Below are positions 24,825-35,359 of a DNA stretch of 37,653 nt, piece after piece (positions within the stretch are counted from its first letter, which is position 1; the number at the start of each line of letters is the position of its first letter). The DNA is from an uncultured beta proteobacterium. Lineage in GTDB: Bacteria > Pseudomonadota > Gammaproteobacteria > Burkholderiales > Burkholderiaceae_C. The translations under genes and the position numbers were made by a program. Location: positions 1 to 37,653 of the forward strand of contig CAILZB010000030.1 of assembly GCA_903838565.1 (NCBI GenBank), in the 5' to 3' direction. The notes beneath the pieces are model-generated. The model searched no databases. It saw only the letters and a program-made list of their open reading frames with translations, and was not told the origin of the DNA.

Positions 24825-27695
24825 CTACTTGGCCTTGACTTCGAACTCGCCGACGAACTCGGTTTCGCCACGGCCCTTGAGGCGCAGGGTGATGGTCTGA
24901 TCCTTTTGCGCCGCTGTGCCGAAGCCGCTGCTCAGCGTCACCTGCAGGCTGACCGCGCCGGCCACCGCCTGCTGACGACTGCCGTAAAAGTTGGCCTCCA
25001 CCTTGTACTTGCCGGGCTTGGCATCGCGCAGAGAAAATTCCTCCGGCCCATAGCCGCCGGTGAAGTCGCGCGACATGCGCCCGCCCTGGTAGGTGAAGCG
25101 GTGTCCGTAAAAGCACTTCTCGCCATTGGGGTCGGTGACGTAAAGGTCCATGTCGCTGTTGTCGGCGTCCCAGGTCAGCACCGCCCTCAAATCCAGCGGC
25201 AGGTTCTTCAACAGGCGCGCATCGATGCGGCTCGTGTCCAGCGGTGTCGGCGCGCTCGCGATGATGGCATTCATTTCCGCCAGCGCGATCAGTTCGATCT
25301 CGGCGAAGCGGTCGCCCCACGGCCGCATCAAGACCTGGTTGAGTTGATCGATCGCCTGCTGGTGGTGCCCGGCCGCCGCGTGGGCCAGGCCCAGATCGCG
25401 AAACGACTGCGGCTCTTCTTCGGCCAAGCGCTGCACCTTTTCGAGCACGGGGATGGCCAGTTCGGGCGCGCCTGCCTGCATGAGACGGTAGCCCAGCAGG
25501 CGCAGTACATGGCGGTTTTCCAGATCCATCTCGGCCAGGTTGGAGAGCACGCGCAGCGCCAGCTCGCGCTGACCCTTCTCGAGCAGTACGTCGGCCACAT
25601 CCAGAAAGAAGCCGGTGCTGTTGGCGTAGCCGGGTTTCTCGTCCAGGTACACGGCATAGACGGTGTCGGGCGAGGCCGCGTTCAGCCGCGCCATGTAAGG
25701 CGCATTCGAACTCCACTTCTTCAAGGCGATGCCGATCTCGGGCGGCGCCACAGCACTGGGCGCCGCAGACTTGCGCGCCGAACTGTTGGCTTCCTGCTGC
25801 GACATCATGCGTGCCGCGTCAACCTGTGCTGGGGGTGACGCCAGCGCCATCGGAGCGGGCATGACGGGTGTCGGTCGCGCACCCATGGGCATGGGCGCCG
25901 AAGCTTTGACTTCCGCCGGTTTGGGTGGACCATCCTTGGGGTAGGTCTTTTCCCACCAGGCGACCTTTTGTTCAAAGTCGTGCACCAGCGCGTCCAGATG
26001 CTTCTTGCGCTGCTGCGCCAATTGCGCGCCGCGCAGGTTCTTCATCGCATCGAAGGCCGCCACCAGGGCCGCGGGCGGCGTCACGTCGTAGCGCACATAG
26101 TCTTCCAGCCGGTCCAGCACGATCAGCGAGGTCTCGCGCGTGGGGATGCCGAACTGGGTTCCCAGGCGGCGTATCTCGGCGCGATGCGCTTCGAAGTCCG
26201 CCTCCAGCGCGTGCAGCTTATAGCTGGCCCACTGGTGTGCGGCCAAGGCATGAGTGGGTGCGTTGGCCGAGGCGGAGAGAACGACGTCCTTGGCCCTGCC
26301 CTGCTCCACCACGGTGAGCGTGAGTTGCGCCGTGGCGCTGGAAAGCTTGCCCGCCACGCGCAGCAGGCCTTGTTGCGGGTCGGCAGAGTCGAGCAGCAGA
26401 TCGGTGGCGCCGATGGCGCGCAAGGCTCGCACATGCGAGCCTTGCGTGAGCAGGGCATCGGCGGCGGCGCCAGGCTTGTCCGGCTGGACCTGCACCAGAC
26501 GCCCCCCTGTGCGCTCGGCCAACGCGGCCAGTCGACCGGTGTCGGCCACGAGCGCGGAGCTGAGCGCATACAGGCGCTGCCCCGCAGGCAACACCGGAAA
26601 CACCGCGCCGCCGTAATTCGCCAGGCCATCGCTCACCAGCAGGTATTCACTCACATCCGCTTGCGGCTGCCAGTCGGCCAGTGCGCTGGCACCATCGTAG
26701 ACGGTGGACTCCAGCGCGGCGCGCAGCGCGTCCCAATGGCCGTTGACGACTCTGAAGCTCTGCGTCGCCTCGGCGCGGTCGCGCAGCCGGGTCAGGCGCA
26801 CCTCGGCATCGCCAAGCGCCTTGAAATACCGGTTGAGCTCGAACACTTCTCGCGCCAGATCGCGTGCCGCGCCGGAGCCTGAACTGTCCCACAGCAGGCC
26901 CACCACCTTGGGCAGCAACCGCGCCGTGCGTTGGGTCGAGACCGGAATCTCGGCCACGAAATAGTGGGTTCCGTCGCGCTCCTGCACATAGGTCTGTGGC
27001 CGCTCACTCGTGGGCAGCAGCAGCTTGAGCGTGCCGGTCGGCGCGAAGCGGCTTTTCTCCACGTGGGCCTGATAGCTGTCGCCCGCCCGCACGAAAGTCA
27101 CCGCGCCCAGCGCGCCGCTGGCCATGGGCGCAGCGGCGCTGCCGTGCACCTGCAGCGCCAGATCGAAGTCCTGCAAACGCTCGCCATAGGCCAGCGGCAA
27201 CCGGTAGGACCAATGCTTGCCCTCCCGCGTCAGCGCTTCGGCGTAGCTGAGTTCGACCGTGCGCGTGCCCATGGCGGCGATCGGGTAGACGCGCAGCTTG
27301 AAGTTGTTGCCCTGCGTGCGTTCCAGCAGCGCCGGGTCCACATTGCGGCGCTCGATTTCCTCGAAGATCTGCCGGCCCTTGGCCTTCTCCACCGTCACCG
27401 CAGGACGCAGCTTGCCGTCGATGTCGAGGGCGAACTCGGTGATCTGTTGCCCGTCCAGCAGCGGGAACTGCAGCTTGCCCTCGAGGGGACGCGAATTCGG
27501 GTTGAAGAACACCATGCGCACCGTGGTCTGCGCCATGCCGCCGCTGATGGCGCCGGCGATGCGCAAACTCTGCAACTGGATCGGCTTCTCTCCATTGATC
27601 GGCTCCATCAGCGGCGGTGACGGAGGAGCCAGCGCCTGCGCGCTGCTCGCGCCAAGGGCGGCCACCAAAAAGATCGCCAGCAGTCTTGAAAACAT
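24825..27695 (-). CDS. Large secreted VIT / vWA / TPR-like / YfaP-like (DUF2135) protein
   Basis: 956 residues with a signal peptide ending near AQALA (about 23). A VIT domain (about 30-160) has VRMVFFNPNSRPLEGKLQFP and a GRQIFEEIERRNVDPALLE block as in inter-alpha-trypsin inhibitor heavy chains. A vWA domain (about 265-430) keeps the MIDAS residues: DSSGS, then YDGAS, then SDGLANYGG. A Pro/Ala/Met-rich linker (about 590-665) leads to helical TPR-like repeats (about 670-800). The C-terminal YfaP/DUF2135-type beta domain has LTWDADNSDMDLYVTDPNGE and GGYGPEEF. It should act in the periplasm or cell surface in metal-dependent protein binding; the partner is unknown. The ATG at 27695 has GGAGAAAG upstream. 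Confidence 0.88.
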   Translation of the reverse strand: MFSRLLAIFLVAALGASSAQALAPPSPPLMEPINGEKPIQLQSLRIAGAISGGMAQTTVRMVFFNPNSRPLEGKLQFPLLDGQQITEFALDIDGKLRPAVTVEKAKGRQIFEEIERRNVDPALLERTQGNNFKLRVYPIAAMGTRTVELSYAEALTREGKHWSYRLPLAYGERLQDFDLALQVHGSAAAPMASGALGAVTFVRAGDSYQAHVEKSRFAPTGTLKLLLPTSERPQTYVQERDGTHYFVAEIPVSTQRTARLLPKVVGLLWDSSGSGAARDLAREVFELNRYFKALGDAEVRLTRLRDRAEATQSFRVVNGHWDALRAALESTVYDGASALADWQPQADVSEYLLVSDGLANYGGAVFPVLPAGQRLYALSSALVADTGRLAALAERTGGRLVQVQPDKPGAAADALLTQGSHVRALRAIGATDLLLDSADPQQGLLRVAGKLSSATAQLTLTVVEQGRAKDVVLSASANAPTHALAAHQWASYKLHALEADFEAHRAEIRRLGTQFGIPTRETSLIVLDRLEDYVRYDVTPPAALVAAFDAMKNLRGAQLAQQRKKHLDALVHDFEQKVAWWEKTYPKDGPPKPAEVKASAPMPMGARPTPVMPAPMALASPPAQVDAARMMSQQEANSSARKSAAPSAVAPPEIGIALKKWSSNAPYMARLNAASPDTVYAVYLDEKPGYANSTGFFLDVADVLLEKGQRELALRVLSNLAEMDLENRHVLRLLGYRLMQAGAPELAIPVLEKVQRLAEEEPQSFRDLGLAHAAAGHHQQAIDQLNQVLMRPWGDRFAEIELIALAEMNAIIASAPTPLDTSRIDARLLKNLPLDLRAVLTWDADNSDMDLYVTDPNGEKCFYGHRFTYQGGRMSRDFTGGYGPEEFSLRDAKPGKYKVEANFYGSRQQAVAGAVSLQVTLSSGFGTAAQKDQTITLRLKGRGETEFVGEFEVKAK

Positions 27696-27731
27696 CGCTT
27701 TCTCCAAAAAATTCAGCCTTGTCCGCAACGG

Positions 27732-28277
27732 CTATTGATACACGATATCCGAGCGCCGGTTCTGCGCCCACGCGGCCTCATCGCGGCCCTCGGCCCTGGG
27801 CTTTTCCGAGCCGAAGGTCACCGCTTCAATCTGCGCCTCGGGCACGCCCAGCAGCATGAGGGAGGTGCGCACCGCCTCGGCGCGCTTCTGACCCAGCGCG
27901 AGGTTGTATTCACGGCCGCCACGCTCGTCGGTGTTGCCCTGGATCACCACCGTGGCGCCCTTGTGGCCGCGCAGGTATTGGCCGTGCGCTTCCACCAGCG
28001 CCTTGAATTCGTCCTGCACGATGTAGCCGTCGTAGTCAAAGTAGATGCTGCGCTTGGCCAGGATGTTGCGGGCATCTTGCAGCGGGTCGAGGGAGCGGGG
28101 TTTGATGCAGCAGGCTTGGGAGGACGGCTCCACCCGCACGACACCCGACACGGGGACCGTGACAAGGTCTTGCGTCACCGGCTCCGCATCCTTCTGCGCG
28201 AGCTTGACGCTCGAGCCGCAGGCGCCGAGAAACAGCGTGCATGAGACCACGAGACTGACTGCTTTGATGTTGCGCAT
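27732..28277 (-). CDS. Pal/OmpA-like peptidoglycan-binding lipoprotein
   Basis: 181 residues. A lipoprotein signal ends LFLGAC, with the lipid-bearing cysteine at residue 20. The C-terminal OmpA domain contains IYFDYDGY, the peptidoglycan-binding QGNTDERGGREYNLALGQKR and NRRSDIVYQ. It closely resembles Pal but is outside a tol-pal cluster. A cysteine pair, QACCIKP, lies in the linker. It should anchor in the outer membrane and bind the cell wall. The ATG at 28277 follows a GGAGA site; the longer frame adds a non-signal extension. It lies 36 bases upstream of the VIT/vWA gene, suggesting that it scaffolds that protein. Confidence 0.9.
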   Translation of the reverse strand: MRNIKAVSLVVSCTLFLGACGSSVKLAQKDAEPVTQDLVTVPVSGVVRVEPSSQACCIKPRSLDPLQDARNILAKRSIYFDYDGYIVQDEFKALVEAHGQYLRGHKGATVVIQGNTDERGGREYNLALGQKRAEAVRTSLMLLGVPEAQIEAVTFGSEKPRAEGRDEAAWAQNRRSDIVYQ

Positions 28278-28404
28278 CTTGTTTCTCCGTTGAGTTGAAC
28301 AGCTTCGCCATGCGCGCCCCGTTCGGTGCGCCGCAGGCACGGTGCGAATGAATCGCTGCTATGAAACGCAGCCGGCGCAAGAACGGGGTTAAGTTGCGTC
28401 GCAG

Positions 28405-28420
28405 CGCTTGCCGGCAAGCG
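28405..28420. repeat. 16-bp perfect palindrome after the anti-sigma gene
   Basis: CGCTTGCCGGCAAGCG is self-complementary over its full length. It begins a few bases after the anti-sigma stop on the minus strand, ahead of the OmpA-like lipoprotein gene. It could fold as a six-pair hairpin with a CCGG loop and separate the sigma/anti-sigma message from the effector genes. No T-run follows. The rest of the 146-base gap shows no clear promoter. Confidence 0.35.
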
Positions 28421-28423
28421 GCA

Positions 28424-29254
28424 CTACGGCTTCAACGCCTTGATCTTCGCGCTCAGTTTTTCCGGCACCGGATAGTGCGGATAGTCCTTGCGAAATCTTT
28501 CCCATTCCTCCAGCGCATCCCGGCGCATGTCGGCTTTGATGAGCTCGTCGATCAGCTTGAGCCAGGCTTTTGCCTTCTCGACATCGACCGTCGGGGCCGC
28601 GGGTGCGGGGCTGGCCGCGACGCTCGCCGCGGGCGCAGCGGCAACCGCTGCCGGTGTGGGAGCCGCCACCGCCGCGGGCTGCGCCTCGGCGCGGGTTGCC
28701 GACGGCACCGACCTGAAGACCGCAGCATCGGAGTTGGCCTGCGCAATATCGGCCTGAGCCAGCACCGTCGGCGGCATGGGTGCCTGCTCGGCGCTGGGCA
28801 CCTGCTTTTTGGCTGCCCCCAGCGCCGCCGCGGATTTGCTCGCATCGGGCGCTTTGGACAGCGTGGCCGTCGGCGCGGCTGCGGGAGGCGGCGCGTGAAT
28901 CTGCGATGGCGGTGCCTGGGCGACCAGCACCGTGGCGGGTTCGGACAAGCGACCCTGCCACTGCACGCCCACGATCACCGCCAGCACGACGCTGGCGGCC
29001 AGGGCCAAGGGCAGACGCGCGCGGCGCAGGAAGTGCGGCGGCAAGGGCGCGCCATGGGGCCCATTGACGCGGGCGTCGTTGGCGGAGGATTCAAGTCGCA
29101 ACGCCGCTTGCGCCTGCGCCACGATCGCCGCGCTCAGGGCCTCGGGCGGCGTGGGCTGGGGCAGCTGCTGCAGCAGCTGCGCGAGTTCGCCCCGCCCCTG
29201 CAAAAAGGCGTCGAACGCTTCGTCATCGCGGTGATCGTGATCCGGTGGATTCAT
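28424..29254 (-). CDS. Single-pass membrane protein, probable anti-sigma factor of the ECF sigma gene
   Basis: 276 residues. An acidic cytoplasmic N-terminus (DDEAFDAFLQGRGEL) is followed by a single membrane span at about 80-97 (LPLALAASVVLAVIVGVQW) and an Ala/Pro-rich periplasmic stretch. The C-terminal helical segment (about 225-276) contains KAWLKLIDELIKADMRRDAL, as in TPR-like repeats. The position coupled to a sigma gene (ATGA overlap) and the topology are those of anti-sigma factors. It lacks the His-x3-Cys-x2-Cys zinc motif of the ZAS class, and the N-terminal fold is not recognisable. The function is inferred from context. Confidence 0.65.
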   Translation of the reverse strand: MNPPDHDHRDDEAFDAFLQGRGELAQLLQQLPQPTPPEALSAAIVAQAQAALRLESSANDARVNGPHGAPLPPHFLRRARLPLALAASVVLAVIVGVQWQGRLSEPATVLVAQAPPSQIHAPPPAAAPTATLSKAPDASKSAAALGAAKKQVPSAEQAPMPPTVLAQADIAQANSDAAVFRSVPSATRAEAQPAAVAAPTPAAVAAAPAASVAASPAPAAPTVDVEKAKAWLKLIDELIKADMRRDALEEWERFRKDYPHYPVPEKLSAKIKALKP

Positions 29255-29850
29255 GGCCTCACCCCCTGTGCGGTGGAGTTGTCCAACTGTTGGCGCAGTT
29301 TGCGCATGGCGTAACGAAGGCGGCTCTTGACGGTCTCAACCGGTGCCGACACCAGAGACGATATTTCTTCCAGACTCATGCCGTTGAATTGCTGCAATAC
29401 GAGGGACTCCCGCTGCTCGTCTGGCAATGCGCGTAGCGCGCGATGCAATCTTTCGAGCTGCTGTTTTTCGCTCAACGTCGACTCTGGCGATGCGCCATCG
29501 TGCCACGCATCGGCCAGCGCATCAAAGCGCTCACCTTCGTCGTCGCAGGGTCCGAGTTCGCTCGCCAGCACCGTGCGCTGCTGCTGCCTGAGCTGATCGA
29601 TCAGGCGATTGCGCGCGATCTGAAAAAGGTAGGTACGAAAGCTGGCCTGCGGGTAATACCTTGCGCGCGCCTGGTGCAGGTTGGCCCAGCTGTCCTGTGC
29701 GATCTCATCCACCCATTCCTTGCGCGGGGACCGCCACGCAATAAACACATACAGCCCCTTGCTATGGCGTCGATACAGTTCCTTGAACGCCAGCAGATCG
29801 CCGTCGCGATAACTGAGCATCAGGGATTCATCGGACGGTTGAACGGACAT
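29251..29850 (-). CDS. ECF-type RNA polymerase sigma factor
   Basis: 199 residues with sigma region 2 (LLAFKELYRRHSKGLYVFI, then EWVDEIAQDSWANLHQA and FRTYLFQIARNRLIDQLR) and region 4 (LRALPDEQRESLVLQQFNGM, then SLEEISSLVSAPVETVKSRL). Regions 1.1 and 3 are absent, as in ECF sigmas. The first ATG that gives a normal length is 29850 (MSVQPSDES); an upstream in-frame start at 29889 would add 13 residues. Neither has a ribosome site. The four-base overlap with the anti-sigma gene implies matched synthesis. It probably drives the envelope operon to its left. Confidence 0.92.
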   Translation of the reverse strand: MSVQPSDESLMLSYRDGDLLAFKELYRRHSKGLYVFIAWRSPRKEWVDEIAQDSWANLHQARARYYPQASFRTYLFQIARNRLIDQLRQQQRTVLASELGPCDDEGERFDALADAWHDGASPESTLSEKQQLERLHRALRALPDEQRESLVLQQFNGMSLEEISSLVSAPVETVKSRLRYAMRKLRQQLDNSTAQGVRP

Positions 29851-29858
29851 TGCGCGGG

Positions 29859-29889
29859 ATTGTAGGGTCAGCGATCGATGTTTAGGCAA
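29859..29889 (-). promoter_or_regulatory. Candidate promoter directly at the sigma gene start
   Basis: On the minus strand TTGCCT (29884-29889) and TACAAT (29859-29864) are separated by 19 bases, slightly long. A transcript from here would begin two or three bases before the ATG at 29850, which would explain the missing ribosome site if the message is leaderless. Confidence 0.3.
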
Positions 29890-30233
29890 ATGATGGCGGA
29901 CGTTCGCTCTCGCTCAGGTCCTCGTGCTGCCCGGCGCAGCGGCAGCAAAGCAAAGGCCGCAGGCCGCGGGGCATGCGCGCAGCGACCTGCGGCGGTGTCG
30001 CGAATAATGACGCCGTAGGCGTGAGCAAAGCATTGCATGCAGCCTGGGAGCTGGCGCGAACTTTTCTCGTCGAATTTGCAGCACGGTGCATCGCACCGCC
30101 AGATGAGCCGCACGTTCAGGATGGCTCCATCTGGCAGCTGATAGTGCAGGGCATTGCCGGCTTGAGTAGACTGCAAGCTTTCAACGTCGCTGGTTAGCTT
30201 GATCCAACCGGCCAACTGGGTGTTCAATGACAT
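29868..30233 (-). CDS. Doubtful 121-residue open frame between sigma and PPOX genes
   Basis: The 376 bases between the sigma gene and the PPOX gene hold this leftward frame. In its favour are a GAGG ribosome site six bases before the ATG at 30233 and a non-repetitive N-terminal half (LPDGAILNVRLIWRCDAPCC). Against it are an Arg/Ala-rich C-terminal half, no recognised family and a start that overlaps the PPOX start by seven bases head to head. No other gene is seen in this stretch; an eight-base inverted repeat (GCCGCAGG / CCTGCGGC at 29956-29963 and 29986-29993) lies within it. Confidence 0.25.
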   Translation of the reverse strand: MSLNTQLAGWIKLTSDVESLQSTQAGNALHYQLPDGAILNVRLIWRCDAPCCKFDEKSSRQLPGCMQCFAHAYGVIIRDTAAGRCAHAPRPAAFALLPLRRAARGPERERTSAIICLNIDR

Positions 30234-30706
30234 CTCCCGCCTCTATCAAGGACAGCATTCAGAAGTTGCTGAACACCACGAGTTTTGCCGTACTTGCCAC
30301 TGAAAATGCCGGGCAGCCACACACCAGTTTGATTGCCATTACGCCAGTCGATGAAGGGCAGCGGCTGGTTTTTGCCACTTACCGCAACACCCGAAAATTC
30401 ACCAACCTGTTGCAAAACCAGAGGGTGTCTGTGCTGATGGATGGAAGTCAGCGCGATAGCCGGGACGGCGCCGCTGCCAGTTTTGTTCTGAGTGCCGTCG
30501 GGCGGGTGCAAGAAATAGATGCCACCTCGCGCTCCTGCTTGCGGGACGCTCACTTGAAAAAACACCCCGACCTCGCGGCGTTCACTCAAGCGCCAGACTG
30601 TGTGCTGCTTGAGGTGGTGGTGGAAGCCTACCAGGTGGTGCACGGCATAGACAATGTGACTTGGTGGTGTGTGGACGAGCTGAAATATCCCTCTGAGAAA
30701 GCTTGA
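30227..30706 (+). CDS. Pyridoxamine 5'-phosphate oxidase-family (FMN-binding split-barrel) protein
   Basis: 159 residues with the split-barrel pattern: an N-terminal helix, then TTSFAVLATENAGQPHTSLIA, then LVFATYRNTRKFTNLLQNQR (the FMN phosphate-binding strand and helix) and VSVLMDGSQ. The C-terminus carries paired Trp residues in NVTWWCVDELKYP. Members bind FMN or F420 and reduce small substrates; many are general flavin reductases or heme-degrading enzymes, and the substrate is not readable. It is first in a rightward operon, and its TGA overlaps the next gene's ATG by one base. Confidence 0.87.
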   Translation: MTSPASIKDSIQKLLNTTSFAVLATENAGQPHTSLIAITPVDEGQRLVFATYRNTRKFTNLLQNQRVSVLMDGSQRDSRDGAAASFVLSAVGRVQEIDATSRSCLRDAHLKKHPDLAAFTQAPDCVLLEVVVEAYQVVHGIDNVTWWCVDELKYPSEKA

Positions 30707-30963
30707 TGAAGACCCATCAAAGCCAGCTTGATCATCTTCACACTCTCATCGCTGAGCGCCTGGTTCGCTCGTCTCTTCAAGACTTACGGAGTGTTGATAA
30801 CTGGCAGGTGCCCGGTCTTCACCAGAATCAGGCATCCCTCCCGACTGTGCGCTGGAAAGAGGCCTTGTCGGCGGGTGTTGCGCCACAAGTCCATCTGGAA
30901 GCAACCCACGCCAAGGCGCTGGAAATTGTGTCCTTGGAACAGCTCAAGCTGCACGCGATTTAA
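30706..30963 (+). CDS. Uncharacterised 85-residue protein coupled to the PPOX gene
   Basis: MKTHQSQLDHLHTLIAERLV starts at an ATG that shares its A with the upstream stop (TGATG), a classic translational-coupling arrangement. The protein is soluble, rich in Leu, His and Gln, with no signal, membrane segment or cysteine. I do not recognise a family. The 18-base gap to the TIGR02450 gene and the shared strand make an operon likely. Confidence 0.6.
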   Translation: MKTHQSQLDHLHTLIAERLVRSSLQDLRSVDNWQVPGLHQNQASLPTVRWKEALSAGVAPQVHLEATHAKALEIVSLEQLKLHAI

Positions 30964-30981
30964 ACGAGGTGACCACGCCCT

Positions 30982-31224
30982 ATGACTTCCTTGCATCCCA
31001 AGAAGCTGTTGCTGACCAAATGGACCGCCGTCAAGCCGGTAGCCAAAAACAAACATTTCCTTGTTTCGCGGGTGATGGAGCCCGAGCCACCGGAATTCGT
31101 CATTGAATGGGTTGAATTGGAGGCGGTGTATTCAAAAGCCGTGACGCGCATTCACTGGCGGCAACTGCAAGATGAGACGCTTTGGCGCAGGGGTTGGCAA
31201 AGCGCAGGAAGCCAACAGCCCTGA
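30982..31224 (+). CDS. Small Trp-rich TIGR02450-family protein
   Basis: 80 residues. PKKLLLTKWTAVKPVAKNKH at the start, LEAVYSKAVTRIHWRQLQD in the middle and LWRRGWQS at the end match the Trp-rich TIGR02450 family of unknown function. A GAGGTGA site lies upstream of the ATG at 30982. It is the last gene of the operon, and a bidirectional terminator follows within ten bases of the stop. Confidence 0.82.
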   Translation: MTSLHPKKLLLTKWTAVKPVAKNKHFLVSRVMEPEPPEFVIEWVELEAVYSKAVTRIHWRQLQDETLWRRGWQSAGSQQP

Positions 31225-31230
31225 ATGACA

Positions 31231-31262
31231 AAAAACCCGTGGTCGCAGCGACTTACGGGTTT
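31231..31262. terminator. Bidirectional intrinsic terminator between TIGR02450 gene and gyrB
   Basis: AAAACCCGT (31231-31239) pairs perfectly with ACGGGTTTT (31254-31262). The loop itself contains a small GTCG-CAG-CGAC stem. T-runs follow on the plus strand and, as six Ts, on the minus strand, so it can end both the rightward operon and the leftward gyrB message. The 131 bases from here to the gyrB stop show nothing else. Confidence 0.8.
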
Positions 31263-31393
31263 TCGGGTGTCAAAACTCCATCGGTGGACGATGCAAGTTT
31301 CGAACTTTCGGACCGTTCAATGCGAACGGCCATCAAATGGGCGGCAACACTTTGCCTCCAAATCGGCAAATCTTTGCTAGTGACTACAAACGT

Positions 31394-34012
<2,619 letters not shown>

Positions 34013-34017
34013 TCAAA

Positions 34018-34037
34018 GCCTTCGTCGGGACGAAGGC
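34018..34037 (-). terminator. Terminator/attenuator-like hairpin between dnaN and gyrB
   Basis: On the minus strand GCCTTCGT-CCCG-ACGAAGGC forms a perfect eight-pair stem with a four-base loop, followed by TTTGAATTTTTGAG. The T-rich tail runs into the gyrB ribosome-site region 20 bases before its ATG. It could end dnaN messages or attenuate read-through into gyrB. Confidence 0.55.
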
Positions 34038-34073
34038 GCGGCGAAATTGGCCCGACGTTGCGGACCGCTTTCG

Positions 34074-35180
34074 CTAAATCCGCATCGGCATCACCACGTA
34101 CTTGAAATGCGCGTTGTCCGGAATGGTGAACAGCGCCGAGCTGTTGCCATCGGACAATTCCAGCCGCACCATCTCCTGGCTCATGTTGGCCAGCGCGTCG
34201 ATCAGGTAGGTGACGTTGAAGCCGATCTCGATCTCGGGGCCGGCGTAGTCGATGTCGAGCTCGTCCACGGCTTCTTCCTGCTCGGCGTTGTTCGCCGCGA
34301 CACGCAAGGTGCCGGGCTCGATGTTCAGGCGCACGCCCTTGAACTTCTCGCTCGTCAGGATGGCGGTGCGCTGCAGCGAGGCCAGCAGCGGCGCGCGACC
34401 CAGTGTGATGTGGTTCGTATGGTTCTTCGGGATGACGCGGTTGTAATCGGGGAACTTGCCTTCCACCAGTTTGGTGACGAACTCCATGTCGCCAAAGCTG
34501 AACTTGGCCTGGTTGTTGGCAAAGCGCATTTCAATCGCGCCCTCGGCATCACTGAGCAGGCGCTGCAGTTCCAGCACGGTCTTGCGCGGCAGGATCACCT
34601 CCTGTTTGGGCACTTCCACGTCCAGCGTGGCCGACGCAAACGCCAGGCGGTGGCCATCGGTGGAGACCAGGCTGAGCTGCGTGCCCTCGGCCACAAACAG
34701 GATGCCGTTGAGGTAATAGCGGATGTCGTGCACCGCCATGGCGAACGAGACTTGGCTCAGCAGATCCTTCAGCGTCTTTTGCGGCACGCTGAAAGCCGGT
34801 CCGAAAGCGGCCGATTCCTGCACCAGCGGAAAGTCTTCAGCCGGCATGCTCTGCAGCGTGAACTTGCTCTTGCCGCCTTTGAGGATGAGCTTAGCCTGGG
34901 CCGACTCCAGGCTCACGACCTGGTCGCTGGGCATGGTGCGCAGGATGTCGATGAGCTTGCGCGCGCCGATGGTGGTGGTGAAGTCGCCGGCGTCGCCGTC
35001 CAGCGCTGCGGTGGTGCGGATCTGGATCTCCAGATCGCTGGTGGTCAGTTGCAGCGCGCCGCCGCTTTTGCGGATCAGCACATTGGCCAGGATCGGCAGC
35101 GTGTGACGCCGCTCCACGATGCCGGCGACGGATTGCAGCGCTGCCAGAACCTTCTCTTGTGTTGCCTTCAGGACGATCAT
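34074..35180 (-). CDS. dnaN: DNA polymerase III sliding clamp (beta subunit)
   Basis: 368 residues, the normal length. Start MIVLKATQEKVLAALQSVAG, middle block HDIRYYLNGILFVAEG and SLVSTDGHRLAFA, and the C-terminal PDNAHFKYVVMPMRI all match bacterial beta clamps; the C-terminal MPMR motif is part of the peptide-binding pocket for clamp partners. It encircles DNA and tethers polymerase III. It lies between dnaA and gyrB in the conserved origin order. The 179-base gap to dnaA is relatively AT-rich near 35301-35325 but holds no recognisable DnaA box. Confidence 0.97.
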   Translation of the reverse strand: MIVLKATQEKVLAALQSVAGIVERRHTLPILANVLIRKSGGALQLTTSDLEIQIRTTAALDGDAGDFTTTIGARKLIDILRTMPSDQVVSLESAQAKLILKGGKSKFTLQSMPAEDFPLVQESAAFGPAFSVPQKTLKDLLSQVSFAMAVHDIRYYLNGILFVAEGTQLSLVSTDGHRLAFASATLDVEVPKQEVILPRKTVLELQRLLSDAEGAIEMRFANNQAKFSFGDMEFVTKLVEGKFPDYNRVIPKNHTNHITLGRAPLLASLQRTAILTSEKFKGVRLNIEPGTLRVAANNAEQEEAVDELDIDYAGPEIEIGFNVTYLIDALANMSQEMVRLELSDGNSSALFTIPDNAHFKYVVMPMRI

Positions 35181-35359
35181 GTCAACCTCTTCATTTAATT
35201 GTTTGAACAGCTGGGGTAGGGCTGCTTGTGAACGGTGAATCCGCGATTTTCCGCAACGGCGCCGGAAATCATCAACTTCCCCGCTGGCCGCGGTTAACCC
35301 AGTATTTTCTCTTATTTATCAGTCACTTGGCGCATTTTGCCCGATCCGGAGGCTGGCTT

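Noticed and set aside
28278..28423. ECF-type promoter (GCAACTT) upstream of the Pal-like gene
   Set aside because: The -35 resembles the RpoE type, but no matching -10 is found at a suitable distance; kept as unproven.
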